This document shows, one piece after another, positions 33,149 through 40,917 of a DNA stretch of 48,033 nt (positions are counted from its first letter, which is position 1; each line of letters begins with the position of its first letter). Both the position numbers and the translations under genes were made by a program. The notes below the pieces were generated by a model, which did not search any database, was not told where the DNA came from, and saw only the letters and a program-made list of their open reading frames with translations. Location: contig JAFWYQ010000025.1 of assembly GCA_017517605.1 (NCBI GenBank), positions 1 through 48,033 of the forward strand, read 5' to 3'. Source of the stretch: Bacteroidaceae bacterium. Its GTDB lineage: Bacteria; Bacteroidota; Bacteroidia; Bacteroidales; Bacteroidaceae.

Positions 33149-33332
33149 AAGTTTCGCAAGTAGGAACTTGCGAAGGAGTTATAGGAGTTAAAGGAGTTAC
33201 CGGCTCTTCGAGCCTAGGAGTTAGAGCCAATAGTTTGGCAAATTATGCAAGCAATACATTTGGTTTTAACTCCTTTAACTCCAAGCGAAGCGATAACTCC
33301 TTTAACTCCAAAAGGTTGTACATGCGAAACTT
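33149..33332 (-). repeat. Dispersed GGAGTTA hairpin element, copy B
   Basis: Bounded by AAGTTTCGCA (33149-33158) and its exact complement TGCGAAACTT (33323-33332). The interior, read on the minus strand, repeats the words of copy A at 17171-17285 in the same order, with two extra inserts beside GGAGTTATCGC and after CCAAATGTATTGC. It fills the 218-bp gap before the barrel gene. Confidence 0.85.
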
Positions 33333-33363
33333 AAATAAGTAATTAAAAAAGGTATATAGGAGT

Positions 33364-33864
33364 ATGAAGAAATTGTTTGTATGTCTTGTCATGCTGGCAA
33401 CCACTGCGTTGGCACACGCCCAGTTTGAACAGAATAAATGGTATTTCAATGCTGCTGTCAGCAATTTGGGGCTTTCATATAGTGGCTCTGAAGAGTTGCG
33501 TTTGGGTGGACAAGTCACTGTTGGTACATTTTTATTTGATAATATATCTCTGTTGCTTAATGGGGAAGGCGTTTATCATAAATTGGGAGAACGGAGTGCT
33601 ACTTTTGGAGTGGGCGGACGTTATTATTTCAGCCAAAATGGTATCTATGTAGGTACGGGTGTCAAATTCCGTCACTATGAGTATCGCTCTAATGGAGAAA
33701 AGACTTCTGACTTCACCGATGGCCTTTGGTCGTTTGAGACGGGATATGCATTCTTCCTTAGCCGTACGGTAACTATTGAACCGGCTGTGTATTATGACCT
33801 TAGTTTCAAGGATAGAGATTATAGTAAAGTAGGATTCAAATTAGGCTTTGGACTTTATTTCTGA
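33364..33864 (+). CDS. Small outer-membrane beta-barrel protein
   Basis: 166 aa with a signal peptide (MKKLFVCLVMLATTALAHA) and alternating hydrophobic strands ending in Phe (KVGFKLGFGLYF), the usual barrel-closing end recognised by BamA. Predicted eight-stranded barrel of the OmpW/OmpA-like kind; no ligand or partner is evident. The M48 lipoprotein gene starts 5 bp after its stop, so the two are co-transcribed. Confidence 0.8.
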   Translation: MKKLFVCLVMLATTALAHAQFEQNKWYFNAAVSNLGLSYSGSEELRLGGQVTVGTFLFDNISLLLNGEGVYHKLGERSATFGVGGRYYFSQNGIYVGTGVKFRHYEYRSNGEKTSDFTDGLWSFETGYAFFLSRTVTIEPAVYYDLSFKDRDYSKVGFKLGFGLYF

Positions 33865-33869
33865 TTTGT

Positions 33870-34661
33870 ATGAAGAAGTTCTTATTTACTCTTGGGATTG
33901 CCTCTTTTTTGTGGGCAGGATGCGGCACAGTGCCCATTACCGGTCGTAAGCAGGTGCTTTTAGTAAGCGATCAGGAGGTCTTGTCCTCCAGTCTCAGTCA
34001 ATATAGTAGCTATGTCAGTACGGCCCCGCGTTCGGGCAATGCTTCCCACTTGGCGATGGTTACTCGTGTGGGGCAACGTATTGCTGCTGCTACCGAGCAA
34101 TATCTTCGTGCCAATGGATTGGAGAGCGAGTTGGCGAACTTTGCGTGGGAGTTCAATCTGGTGAGTGACACGCAAGCAAACGCTTTCTGTATGCCTGGCG
34201 GAAAGATTGTTGTGTATGAGGGATTGTTGGAATTGATTGCGTCCGAAGACGAGTTGGCTGTAGTGGTAGGGCATGAAGTGGCTCATGCTGTGGCCAAGCA
34301 TAGCAACGAGCGTATGAGTCAGCAGATGCTTGCCGAATATGGAGCGCAGATATTGGGTGCAGCCGTCTCCGAGAAAAGTGCGGCCGTGCAGAATATGGCT
34401 TCTCAAGTTTATGGTTTGGGTGCACAGTATGGTTTGATGCTTCCCTTTTCGCGTAAGCATGAGAGTGAAGCGGATTACATGGGCCTTATCTTGATGACTA
34501 TTGCTGGATACAATCCTGATGTTGCGGTTGATTTCTGGCAGAAGATGTCGGCTGGTGGTCAGCAAGTGCCGGAGTTTATGAGTACCCATCCAAGTGATGC
34601 TACCCGTATCAAGGATATCAATAAGGAACTTCCGAAGATAAAGAAGAATTATCAGAAATAA
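33870..34661 (+). CDS. M48-family metallopeptidase lipoprotein (BepA/LoiP-like)
   Basis: 263 aa with a lipoprotein signal (LGIASFLWAGC). The zinc site is HEVAH near residues 135-139, with the third ligand in KHESEADYMGL about 60 residues later, as in periplasmic M48 proteases that survey outer-membrane protein assembly. The start of the mature chain (GTVPITGRKQVLLVSDQEVL) is typical of Bacteroidetes M48 lipoproteins. Immediate neighbour of a small barrel gene, which might be a client or merely a partner in expression. Confidence 0.93.
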   Translation: MKKFLFTLGIASFLWAGCGTVPITGRKQVLLVSDQEVLSSSLSQYSSYVSTAPRSGNASHLAMVTRVGQRIAAATEQYLRANGLESELANFAWEFNLVSDTQANAFCMPGGKIVVYEGLLELIASEDELAVVVGHEVAHAVAKHSNERMSQQMLAEYGAQILGAAVSEKSAAVQNMASQVYGLGAQYGLMLPFSRKHESEADYMGLILMTIAGYNPDVAVDFWQKMSAGGQQVPEFMSTHPSDATRIKDINKELPKIKKNYQK

Positions 34662-34662
34662 T

Positions 34663-34899
34663 GGGTCAGTCAGCCCCCCGGTTGTTAAATATAGAATGAC
34701 AGGAGACCGTCAGACACTCAATATGCTCATTGGCCATTTAACATAAGTTCATTGGCCATTTAATATAGGTTCATTGGCCATTTAATATAAGTTCATTGGC
34801 ACTTTAATATAAGTTCATTGGCACTTGCACTTATTCCGTATTCCAGATGGTCTTTGGTAAAGGTCCAAAAGGGACGCAACTGACTTTTCGGACTGACCC
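34663..34899. repeat. Element bounded by 9-bp inverted repeats GGGTCAGTC
   Basis: GGGTCAGTC (34663-34671) begins just after the M48 stop and GACTGACCC (34891-34899) ends 237 bp later. The 22-bp array at 34725-34829 is inside. Might be a small mobile element or a closing stem; no target duplication is obvious. Confidence 0.5.
34725..34829. repeat. 22-bp tandem array, unit beginning GTTCATTGGCCATTTAA
   Basis: Five units start at 34725, 34747, 34769, 34791 and 34813, exact 22-bp steps. The first three have the palindrome TGGCCA; the last two have TTGGCACTT instead. It lies in the gap between the convergent M48 and rng genes. Confidence 0.95.
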
Positions 34900-34929
34900 G
34901 AAATAATCGCTATAATAGATTTGATAAAA

Positions 34930-34981
34930 GCAAAACGCCATCCTTGTATATCTGTTTTCAGATAGAGGGATGGCGTTTTGC
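34930..34981. terminator. Bidirectional terminator between M48 gene and rng
   Basis: GCAAAACGCCATCC (34930-34943) and GGATGGCGTTTTGC (34968-34981) form a perfect 14-bp stem; a second small stem TATCTG/CAGATA sits in the loop. The A and T tracts at the stem base serve both directions. Confidence 0.85.
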
Positions 34982-35001
34982 TATGTTATGGGTTTACCCT
35001 T

Positions 35002-36579
35002 TTACGGTTTGATTTCAAACTCTTCCTTCATGTCTATTTCTTCGCCGTGCGTGTCATAAAATTCGTATTGCAGCATGGCGAGTTTCTGATTGGGGATGAC
35101 TTTGATTCCGAATCCGTATTTCATCTGCCACTTCCGTTTCATGGAAATAAATCCTTGGTTGACGTAAGCGGCCACGTAGGGATGCAGATGAAGCTTGAAC
35201 TTCTTGATTCCGACCTTATTGACTAAGTAATCAATTTTGCTCTCCAATGTATCTGTAAAAAGAATGGATGGTTGGATGCTACCCTTGCCGAAGCAGACAG
35301 GGCAGGTTTCAGCCGTAGTGATATCCATGGCAGGACGTACACGTTGGCGTGTAATTTGCATCAAACCGAACTTGCTGAGCGGAAGGATGTTGTGTTTGGC
35401 GCGGTCTTTCTTCATGTTTTCGCACATGCGTTCATAAAGCTTTTGCCTGTTTTCCGCTAAGTTCATATCGATGAAATCCACTACGATAATTCCTCCCATA
35501 TCACGCAAACGTAGTTGACGGGCCAGTTCATCGGCAGCGCCCAAGTTTACTTCCAAGGCATTGGCTTCCTGTCCGTTTTCGGCTTTTGTTCGGTTGCCGC
35601 TATTGACATCTACTACGTGCAGTGCTTCGGTGTGCTCGATGATGAGGTATGCACCGCGTTTGTAAGAGATGGTCTTGCCAAAGGATGACTTGATTTGCTT
35701 GGTGATTGAGAAATTGTCGAAGATGGGAAGTTCGCCCGTGTATCGCTTGACAATTCCAACCCTATCGGGTGCAATGAGTGAAACATAATCACGTACTTCG
35801 TGATAGACGGTTTCGTCATTGACATAAATACTCTCGTAAGAGGGATTGAAAAGGTCGCGCAAAAGACCTACCGTACGACTTGTCTCTTCGTGGATAAGCA
35901 ACGGAGTCTTGGTGCACTTCTGTACTTTTGTGATGGCTGATTCCCAATGGCGCAGTAGGGTTTCAAGTTCGGCGTTCAGTTCGGCGGCCCCTTTACCTTC
36001 TGCTACTGTGCGCACAATCACTCCGAAGTGTTTGGGTTTGATGCTCTGCAGCAATTGTTTCAGGCGGGCGCGTTCGCCACTGGACTTGATTTTGGTAGAT
36101 ACGGAGACCTTCTCGTTAAAGGGTACGAGCACCAGATAGCGTCCGGCAAAGGACAATTCGCAGGTGAGGCGTGGGCCTTTGGTCGAGATAGGTTCCTTTA
36201 CAACTTGTACCATCACCTCTTGGCCTTGTTGCAGGGTGTTGCTGATGCTGCCGTCCTTCTCCAAGTCAGGCATAGTGGTGGCTTTGGCGATGGGGTAGAG
36301 CTTTTTACGGTCGCTCTGAACCTGTTTCAGATACTTTTGAAAAGAGCGGAATTGAGGTCCCAAGTCAAGATAATGCAGGAAAGCGTCCTTGCCCGAGCCT
36401 ACATCCACAAAGCAGGCATTCAAGCCGGGCATCAGTTTCTTGATGCGTCCGAAATAAATGTTGCCTACCGAATAGGAGGCCTCGCGGGCTTCCTTTTGGA
36501 ATTCTACCAGAGCCTTGTCTTCCATGAGGGCTATGGAGATTTCTTTCGGTTGTACATCTACTACTAATTCGCTTGTCAT
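35002..36579 (-). CDS. rng: Ribonuclease E/G family protein
   Basis: Single-strand endoribonuclease for rRNA maturation and mRNA decay. 525 aa. S1-like domain near 35-125 (VGNIYFGRIKKLMPGLNACFVDVGSGKDAFLHYLDL), the 5'-sensor and DNase-I-like parts in the centre (IIEHTEALHVVDVNSG, GGIIVVDFIDM with catalytic Asp residues), and the zinc-link cysteines in CPVCFGKG near 415. There is no long C-terminal degradosome scaffold, so it is RNase G-like in length. It is downstream of the 29-aa basic peptide gene and could share its transcript. Confidence 0.95.
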   Translation of the reverse strand: MTSELVVDVQPKEISIALMEDKALVEFQKEAREASYSVGNIYFGRIKKLMPGLNACFVDVGSGKDAFLHYLDLGPQFRSFQKYLKQVQSDRKKLYPIAKATTMPDLEKDGSISNTLQQGQEVMVQVVKEPISTKGPRLTCELSFAGRYLVLVPFNEKVSVSTKIKSSGERARLKQLLQSIKPKHFGVIVRTVAEGKGAAELNAELETLLRHWESAITKVQKCTKTPLLIHEETSRTVGLLRDLFNPSYESIYVNDETVYHEVRDYVSLIAPDRVGIVKRYTGELPIFDNFSITKQIKSSFGKTISYKRGAYLIIEHTEALHVVDVNSGNRTKAENGQEANALEVNLGAADELARQLRLRDMGGIIVVDFIDMNLAENRQKLYERMCENMKKDRAKHNILPLSKFGLMQITRQRVRPAMDITTAETCPVCFGKGSIQPSILFTDTLESKIDYLVNKVGIKKFKLHLHPYVAAYVNQGFISMKRKWQMKYGFGIKVIPNQKLAMLQYEFYDTHGEEIDMKEEFEIKP

Positions 36580-36697
36580 TTCTTTTGTTTACTTGTTTTC
36601 TCAATACACAAAGAACAAACCCGAAAGTCCTTTTGTGTGGTGTACTTTGCAAGTTTGTTCTTCATTTTGTTTGTTTGCTCTTTGGCCTGACTGAGGC

Positions 36698-36787
36698 TTA
36701 TTTGCTCTTATGTCTGTTCTTTCTCAGTCTTTTTTTACGCTTGTGCGTAGCCATCTTGTGTCTTTTTTTCTTCTTACCGCTTGGCAT
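36698..36787 (-). CDS. 29-aa Lys/Arg-rich peptide (AURKAIP1/COX24-domain type, probable ribosomal protein)
   Basis: ATG at 36787 to TAA at 36698. The product begins MPSGKKKKRHKMATHKRKKR and continues LRKNRHKSK, with 17 Lys or Arg in 29 residues. I recall the same peptide annotated across Bacteroidetes as AURKAIP1/COX24 domain-containing protein, related to the mitochondrial small-subunit protein mS38; such a basic peptide fits rRNA binding. It lies between HU (35 bp upstream) and rng, an RNA-maturation gene. Below the size at which most gene finders report, but composition and context make it convincing. Confidence 0.85.
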   Translation of the reverse strand: MPSGKKKKRHKMATHKRKKRLRKNRHKSK

Positions 36788-36822
36788 AATCGAAAATTTT
36801 TATGGGTTAATACTCTAATTGT

Positions 36823-37101
36823 TTAGTCTTCCTTTACTGAAATGGTGAAAGTCTTTGCAGGCTTGAAAGAAGGAATGTTGTGCTCGGGGATGATGATTGT
36901 AGTGTTCTTAGAGATGTTGCGAGCTGTCTTCTGTGCTCTTTTCTTCACTACGAAGCTACCAAATCCGCGGAGATATACATTCTCACCATTTGACATAGTT
37001 TCTTTTACTGTGGCCATGAAAGCCTCGATGGTGTTCAATACAGTGACCTTGTCAATACCTGTATTCTTGTTAATTTCGTTTACAATATCAGCTTTAGTCA
37101 T
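36823..37101 (-). CDS. HU-family DNA-binding protein
   Basis: Canonical-length HU, 92 aa, a nucleoid protein that bends DNA as a dimer. MTKADIVNEINKNTGI leads the helical body, then RGFGSFVVKKRAQKTARN begins the beta arm. At the arm tip the usual intercalating Pro (RNP) is Ile (RNIS), as in the common Bacteroidetes HU. The ATG at 37101 matches the family start; a longer ORF start at 37194 lies upstream of a probable -7 element (TATATTTG on the minus strand, 37149-37156). Different from the two Gly-tailed HU-HIG genes. Confidence 0.95.
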   Translation of the reverse strand: MTKADIVNEINKNTGIDKVTVLNTIEAFMATVKETMSNGENVYLRGFGSFVVKKRAQKTARNISKNTTIIIPEHNIPSFKPAKTFTISVKED

Positions 37102-37256
37102 TTCGCTTAAATTTATAGTTATACGATATATCTTAATTTTTTGGACTGCAAATATATAGCTTTTCTTGCTCTCAAAAAAATATATTTTGCACATTTTTCT
37201 AAAAAAAGGGCTAACTTTTTAATTCTTGGCTTATTTTTGCACCAAAATTGGAGTTT

Positions 37257-38303
37257 ATGGAAGAAATAAGCGGCATTTTATTGGATTGGTACCGATTAAA
37301 CCGACGCTCATTACCTTGGCGTGAGACGAGGGATGCTTATCGGATTTGGGTGTCAGAAATTATCTTACAGCAGACGCGTGTTGCGCAAGGCCTTGACTAT
37401 TTTTTGCGTTTTATGGAGCGTTTTCCTACGGTGGAGTTGTTGGCCGATGCGGATGAAGATGAGGTGATGAAACTTTGGCAAGGGTTAGGATACTACTCCC
37501 GTGCCCGCAATCTTCATACGGCGGCCAAGCAAATTGTCGCTATGGGTGGTTTTCCTGATACCTACGAAGGGGTGCGCGCCTTGAAGGGGGTGGGGGATTA
37601 TACGGCTGCGGCCATTTGCTCGATAGCTTACGGATTGCCTCATGCCGTGGTGGATGGTAATGTCTATCGGGTGTTGTCCCGTTTGTATGGGGTGGATACT
37701 CCCATTGACTCTGTGTCAGGGAAGAAGGAGTTTGCGATGTTGGCAAAGGCTATGCTTGATGGCCATGAGCCAGGCGAATACAATCAGGCAATTATGGATT
37801 TTGGCGCTCTTCAATGTACGCCGGGGATGCCTGATTGCTCTGCATGTCCCTTGTGTGAGCATTGCATAGCAAGGGCCGAGGGGCGAGTAGGGGGATTGCC
37901 GGTCAAGGGACATAAGACACGGACAAAGAATCGTTATTTTAATTATATATATGTTCGCGCAGGTGCGTATACTTATATAAATAAGCGTTCGGATGATGAC
38001 ATTTGGCGCAATTTGTACGAATTTCCTTTGATTGAGACAGAAAAGGAGGTCGGCGAGGAAGAGTTTTATCGCCTGCCTCAGCTACAAGTTTTGTTGGGAG
38101 GGACGATGAATCCACATTTCCGTTTGATAAGCAAAAGGGTTAAGCATGTGTTGTCGCATCGGGTGATATGGGCGAACTTCTATGAGTTGCTTTTGCCGGA
38201 GGATACAGGCTTGTTTGCATCGTATATGCGTATTCGCGAAGATGAATTGGAAACTTTTCCAGTTTCTCGTCTAATGAGTTTGTTTTTAGAAAAAAAACAG
38301 TAA
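37257..38303 (+). CDS. mutY: A/G-specific adenine glycosylase (MutY)
   Basis: Removes adenine mispaired with 8-oxoguanine. 348 aa. N-terminal glycosylase with PWRETRDAYRIWVSEIILQQTR (catalytic Glu in SEI), the helix-hairpin-helix LKGVGDYTAAA, VVDGNVYRVLSR with the catalytic Asp, and the [4Fe-4S] loop C-x6-C-x2-C-x5-C (CTPGMPDCSACPLCEHC, about 196-212). The C-terminal NUDIX-like part (about 225-345) reads 8-oxoG. ATG 37257 is preferred over an in-frame TTG at 37248, because TATTTTTG (37232-37239) places the transcript start almost at the TTG. Confidence 0.95.
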   Translation: MEEISGILLDWYRLNRRSLPWRETRDAYRIWVSEIILQQTRVAQGLDYFLRFMERFPTVELLADADEDEVMKLWQGLGYYSRARNLHTAAKQIVAMGGFPDTYEGVRALKGVGDYTAAAICSIAYGLPHAVVDGNVYRVLSRLYGVDTPIDSVSGKKEFAMLAKAMLDGHEPGEYNQAIMDFGALQCTPGMPDCSACPLCEHCIARAEGRVGGLPVKGHKTRTKNRYFNYIYVRAGAYTYINKRSDDDIWRNLYEFPLIETEKEVGEEEFYRLPQLQVLLGGTMNPHFRLISKRVKHVLSHRVIWANFYELLLPEDTGLFASYMRIREDELETFPVSRLMSLFLEKKQ

Positions 38304-38306
38304 TTG

Positions 38307-38338
38307 TTTGGTTGGTCGGTGAATAATGTGTAATTTTG
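38307..38338 (+). promoter_or_regulatory. Bacteroidetes-type promoter for ssb
   Basis: TTTG (38307-38310), 20 bp, TAATTTTG (38331-38338), starting 3 bp after the mutY stop codon. Confidence 0.85.
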
Positions 38339-38365
38339 GCAATTATTTCTATAACAGAGTTAAAT

Positions 38366-38785
38366 ATGTCAGTAAATAAAGTGATATTGATTGGTAACGT
38401 AGGGCGCGACCCCGAAGTACGTTACTTGGATAATGGAGTGGCGGTAGCTACTCTTACGTTGGCAACTTCAGAGCGTGGCTATACATTGCAAAACGGTACT
38501 CAAGTGCCTGAACGTACTGAATGGCACAACATTGTGCTTTGGCGAGGATTGGCCGAAGTGGCCGAGAAGTATGTCCGCAAAGGTGACAAATTGTATGTAG
38601 AAGGAAAAATCCGCACCCGTTCATACGATGACCAGAATGGTGTGAAACGCTATGTGGTGGAGATTTTTGCCGACAATATGGAGATGCTCTCTGCACCCCG
38701 TCAAGCTGGCGCGCAGGCTTCTCAGCCTCAGCCTCAGGCGCAACCGGCGCAGGCTCCTCGTCCCATCGACGAAGTGCCGTTTTAA
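38366..38785 (+). CDS. ssb: Single-stranded DNA-binding protein
   Basis: 139 aa. OB-fold residues 1-105 (MSVNKVILIGNVGRDPEVRYL, TEWHNIVLWRGLAEVAEKYVRKGDKLYVEG), then a Gln/Ala/Pro linker and the acidic tip IDEVPF, the variant of DDIPF that binds repair and replication partners. The ATG at 38366 is the family start and lies about 20 nt after the expected transcript start. gldE follows closely. Confidence 0.97.
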   Translation: MSVNKVILIGNVGRDPEVRYLDNGVAVATLTLATSERGYTLQNGTQVPERTEWHNIVLWRGLAEVAEKYVRKGDKLYVEGKIRTRSYDDQNGVKRYVVEIFADNMEMLSAPRQAGAQASQPQPQAQPAQAPRPIDEVPF

Positions 38786-38818
38786 TGATAAACTTTTGTT
38801 GAACTAAATTTTTTATCC

Positions 38819-40174
38819 TTGGATACAGACTCGTATTTACGTCAATTAGCTGAACTTTTTGATTGTATAACGTTCAATACTCCCACTACGGGAGCTATTG
38901 TGGCCTTGGTGTTGGCCTTGTTATTGTTGCTCTGCTCGGGCTTTGTTTCCGCGTCAGAGATTGCCTTTTTCTCTTTGTCGCCCAAAGATATGAGCGAAAT
39001 CAACCAAAGTGGGAAGAATGTGGACAAGCGTATCCTCGCCCTGTTGGACGAGTCGGAGCGTTTGTTGGCCACGATACTTATCTCCAACAATTTTGTGAAT
39101 GTGACCATCGTCATGTTGTGCAACTATTTCTTTGGACAAGTGGTTGATTTCGGTGCATCTGAGATTTTGGAGTTTATCGTGCTGACGGTATTGCTTACCT
39201 TTTTACTTTTGCTTTTCGGGGAGATTATCCCCAAAATTTATTCGGCGCAAAATACACTCTCTTTCTGTCGTATTTCGGCGCCAGTGATGAATGTATTGCG
39301 CAAGGTCTTCTATCCGTTGTCCAGTTTGTTGATGCACTCTACGTTCATCGTTAACCGTGTGGTGTCGAAGGAGGACCACAACATCTCTGTTGATGAACTT
39401 TCGCAAGCATTGGAGTTGACAGATAGGGAAGAGATTAAGGAAGAACGCAATATCCTGCAAGGCATCATCCGCTTTGGTGATGAGACGGCCAAGGAGGTAA
39501 TGACTTCGCGACTTGATATGGTCGACCTCGACATCCGTACTCCCTATACCCAAGTGCTGAAAGGGGTAGTGGAGAATGGCTATTCGCGTTTGCCCGTCTA
39601 CGAAGGTTCGCAGGACAATATCAAGGGTATACTTTATATCAAGGATTTGCTCCCTCATTTGGATAAGGGAGACAATTTCCGTTGGCAATCGCTTATCCGT
39701 CCCGCCTACTTTGTGCCCGAGACGAAGATGATTGACGACCTTTTGCGCGATTTCCAGAAGAACCACATCCACATTGCCGTGGTGGTGGACGAGTTTGGAG
39801 GTACATCGGGTATCATTACGCTGGAGGACATCATCGAAGAAATTGTTGGTGAAATCAACGACGAGTACGACGAGGAGGAACGCCAATATGTGAAGGTGGA
39901 CGAAAACGTCTATGTCTTCGAAGCTAAAATCCTCTTGGCAGACTTTTATAAGGTGTTCGATACTGAATACGAGGAGTTTGAGCCAATCGTAGGTGAAGCC
40001 GACACTTTAGCTGGCCTTTTGCTCGAAATCAAGGGCGATTTCCCTAAATTGCACGAGCAGTTGGAGTATGGACGCTATGCTTTCGAAGTATTGGAGATGG
40101 ACTCCCGTCGTATTCTGAAGGTAAAGGTGCAGGTGAACGGGCAAGAGGGAGACTCAGATAAAGATACTGACTGA
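38819..40174 (+). CDS. gldE: GldE-like CNNM/CBS transporter-family protein
   Basis: 451 aa. N-terminal DUF21 membrane domain (helices near 24-46, about 85-110, 116-140 with FGEIIPKIYSAQN), paired CBS domains (about 200-330; FGDETAKEVMTSRLDMVDL, GYSRLPVYEGSQDNIKGILYIKDLL, VVVDEFGGTSGIITLEDIIEEIVGEI) and a CorC/HlyC domain at the end. In Flavobacterium GldE is needed for gliding; in non-gliding Bacteroidales it is retained and may move Mg2+ or Co2+. The start must be TTG at 38819, the only start codon between the upstream stop and the first helix. Ends 2 bp before the phosphopantetheinyl transferase gene. Confidence 0.9.
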   Translation: MDTDSYLRQLAELFDCITFNTPTTGAIVALVLALLLLLCSGFVSASEIAFFSLSPKDMSEINQSGKNVDKRILALLDESERLLATILISNNFVNVTIVMLCNYFFGQVVDFGASEILEFIVLTVLLTFLLLLFGEIIPKIYSAQNTLSFCRISAPVMNVLRKVFYPLSSLLMHSTFIVNRVVSKEDHNISVDELSQALELTDREEIKEERNILQGIIRFGDETAKEVMTSRLDMVDLDIRTPYTQVLKGVVENGYSRLPVYEGSQDNIKGILYIKDLLPHLDKGDNFRWQSLIRPAYFVPETKMIDDLLRDFQKNHIHIAVVVDEFGGTSGIITLEDIIEEIVGEINDEYDEEERQYVKVDENVYVFEAKILLADFYKVFDTEYEEFEPIVGEADTLAGLLLEIKGDFPKLHEQLEYGRYAFEVLEMDSRRILKVKVQVNGQEGDSDKDTD

Positions 40175-40176
40175 TA

Positions 40177-40824
40177 ATGCCTTTATATAAGCTATTTCCC
40201 CATAGTAAGGAAACATGTACGGTTGCCATTTGGCGGATAACCGAGAGCGAGGAGGAGCTGATGGCTCCTCTCTTTGCAGGTGATGTCTTGTTGGTAGAGG
40301 CCCGCGAGCGATTCAAAGCTGCCAGTCGCCGGCTCGAATGGCTCTCTGTTCGCCGATTGATGCACGAGTTGGGCGTTTCTTCGCCTATAGCTTATCTCGC
40401 CAGCGGACGACCTTACTTGAAGGACGATGCACGGCACATCAGCATCTCCCACACACGGGGATATGCAGCCGTAGCTATCAGTGAATTGAATCCCATAGGA
40501 CTTGACATTGAGCAACGCACCGATAAAGTGTGCCGTGTGAGGGATAAATTTCTCTCCCGTGAGGAAAAAACTTTTCCCCTGTTGGCAAAAAAAAATGTGG
40601 AGGCAATGCTCGTCGTTTGGACGGCCAAGGAGGCTATGTTTAAATTGATGGATAAGCAGGGGATTGACTTTGCCGAACATCTCCACGTCGCGCCTTTCGA
40701 GCTTGCTGATGAGGGATGCTTCAAAGCGTATGAGACATTTACCGACGAGCAATTCAGTTTTGAGTGCGACTATCAGATTTATCCCGAATTTGTACTCACT
40801 TTGGCACAGAAATTAATTCTTTAG
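40177..40824 (+). CDS. 4'-phosphopantetheinyl transferase superfamily protein
   Basis: 215 aa. Transfers the phosphopantetheine arm of CoA to a carrier protein. Motifs: SISHTRGYAAVAIS, GLDIEQRT (metal-binding Asp and Glu near 109-111), and VVWTAKEAMFK (about 146-156). Sfp-like in length, so it may serve fatty-acid or aryl-polyene/peptide carrier proteins; no synthase is nearby. Coupled to gldE by a 2-bp gap, a neighbour pair seen in other Bacteroidetes. Confidence 0.92.
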   Translation: MPLYKLFPHSKETCTVAIWRITESEEELMAPLFAGDVLLVEARERFKAASRRLEWLSVRRLMHELGVSSPIAYLASGRPYLKDDARHISISHTRGYAAVAISELNPIGLDIEQRTDKVCRVRDKFLSREEKTFPLLAKKNVEAMLVVWTAKEAMFKLMDKQGIDFAEHLHVAPFELADEGCFKAYETFTDEQFSFECDYQIYPEFVLTLAQKLIL

Positions 40825-40917
40825 ATGCAGATTATTTAATATATGGCAAGAATGAATCCGCGTCATCCGTGTCATCTGCGTCTAAGAAATATAACGATAA
40901 GGAATATTGGTTGTAGA

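Noticed and set aside
37248-37256. TTG start for mutY
   Set aside because: The -7 element at 37232-37239 puts the transcript start at about this point; the ATG at 37257 fits the family.
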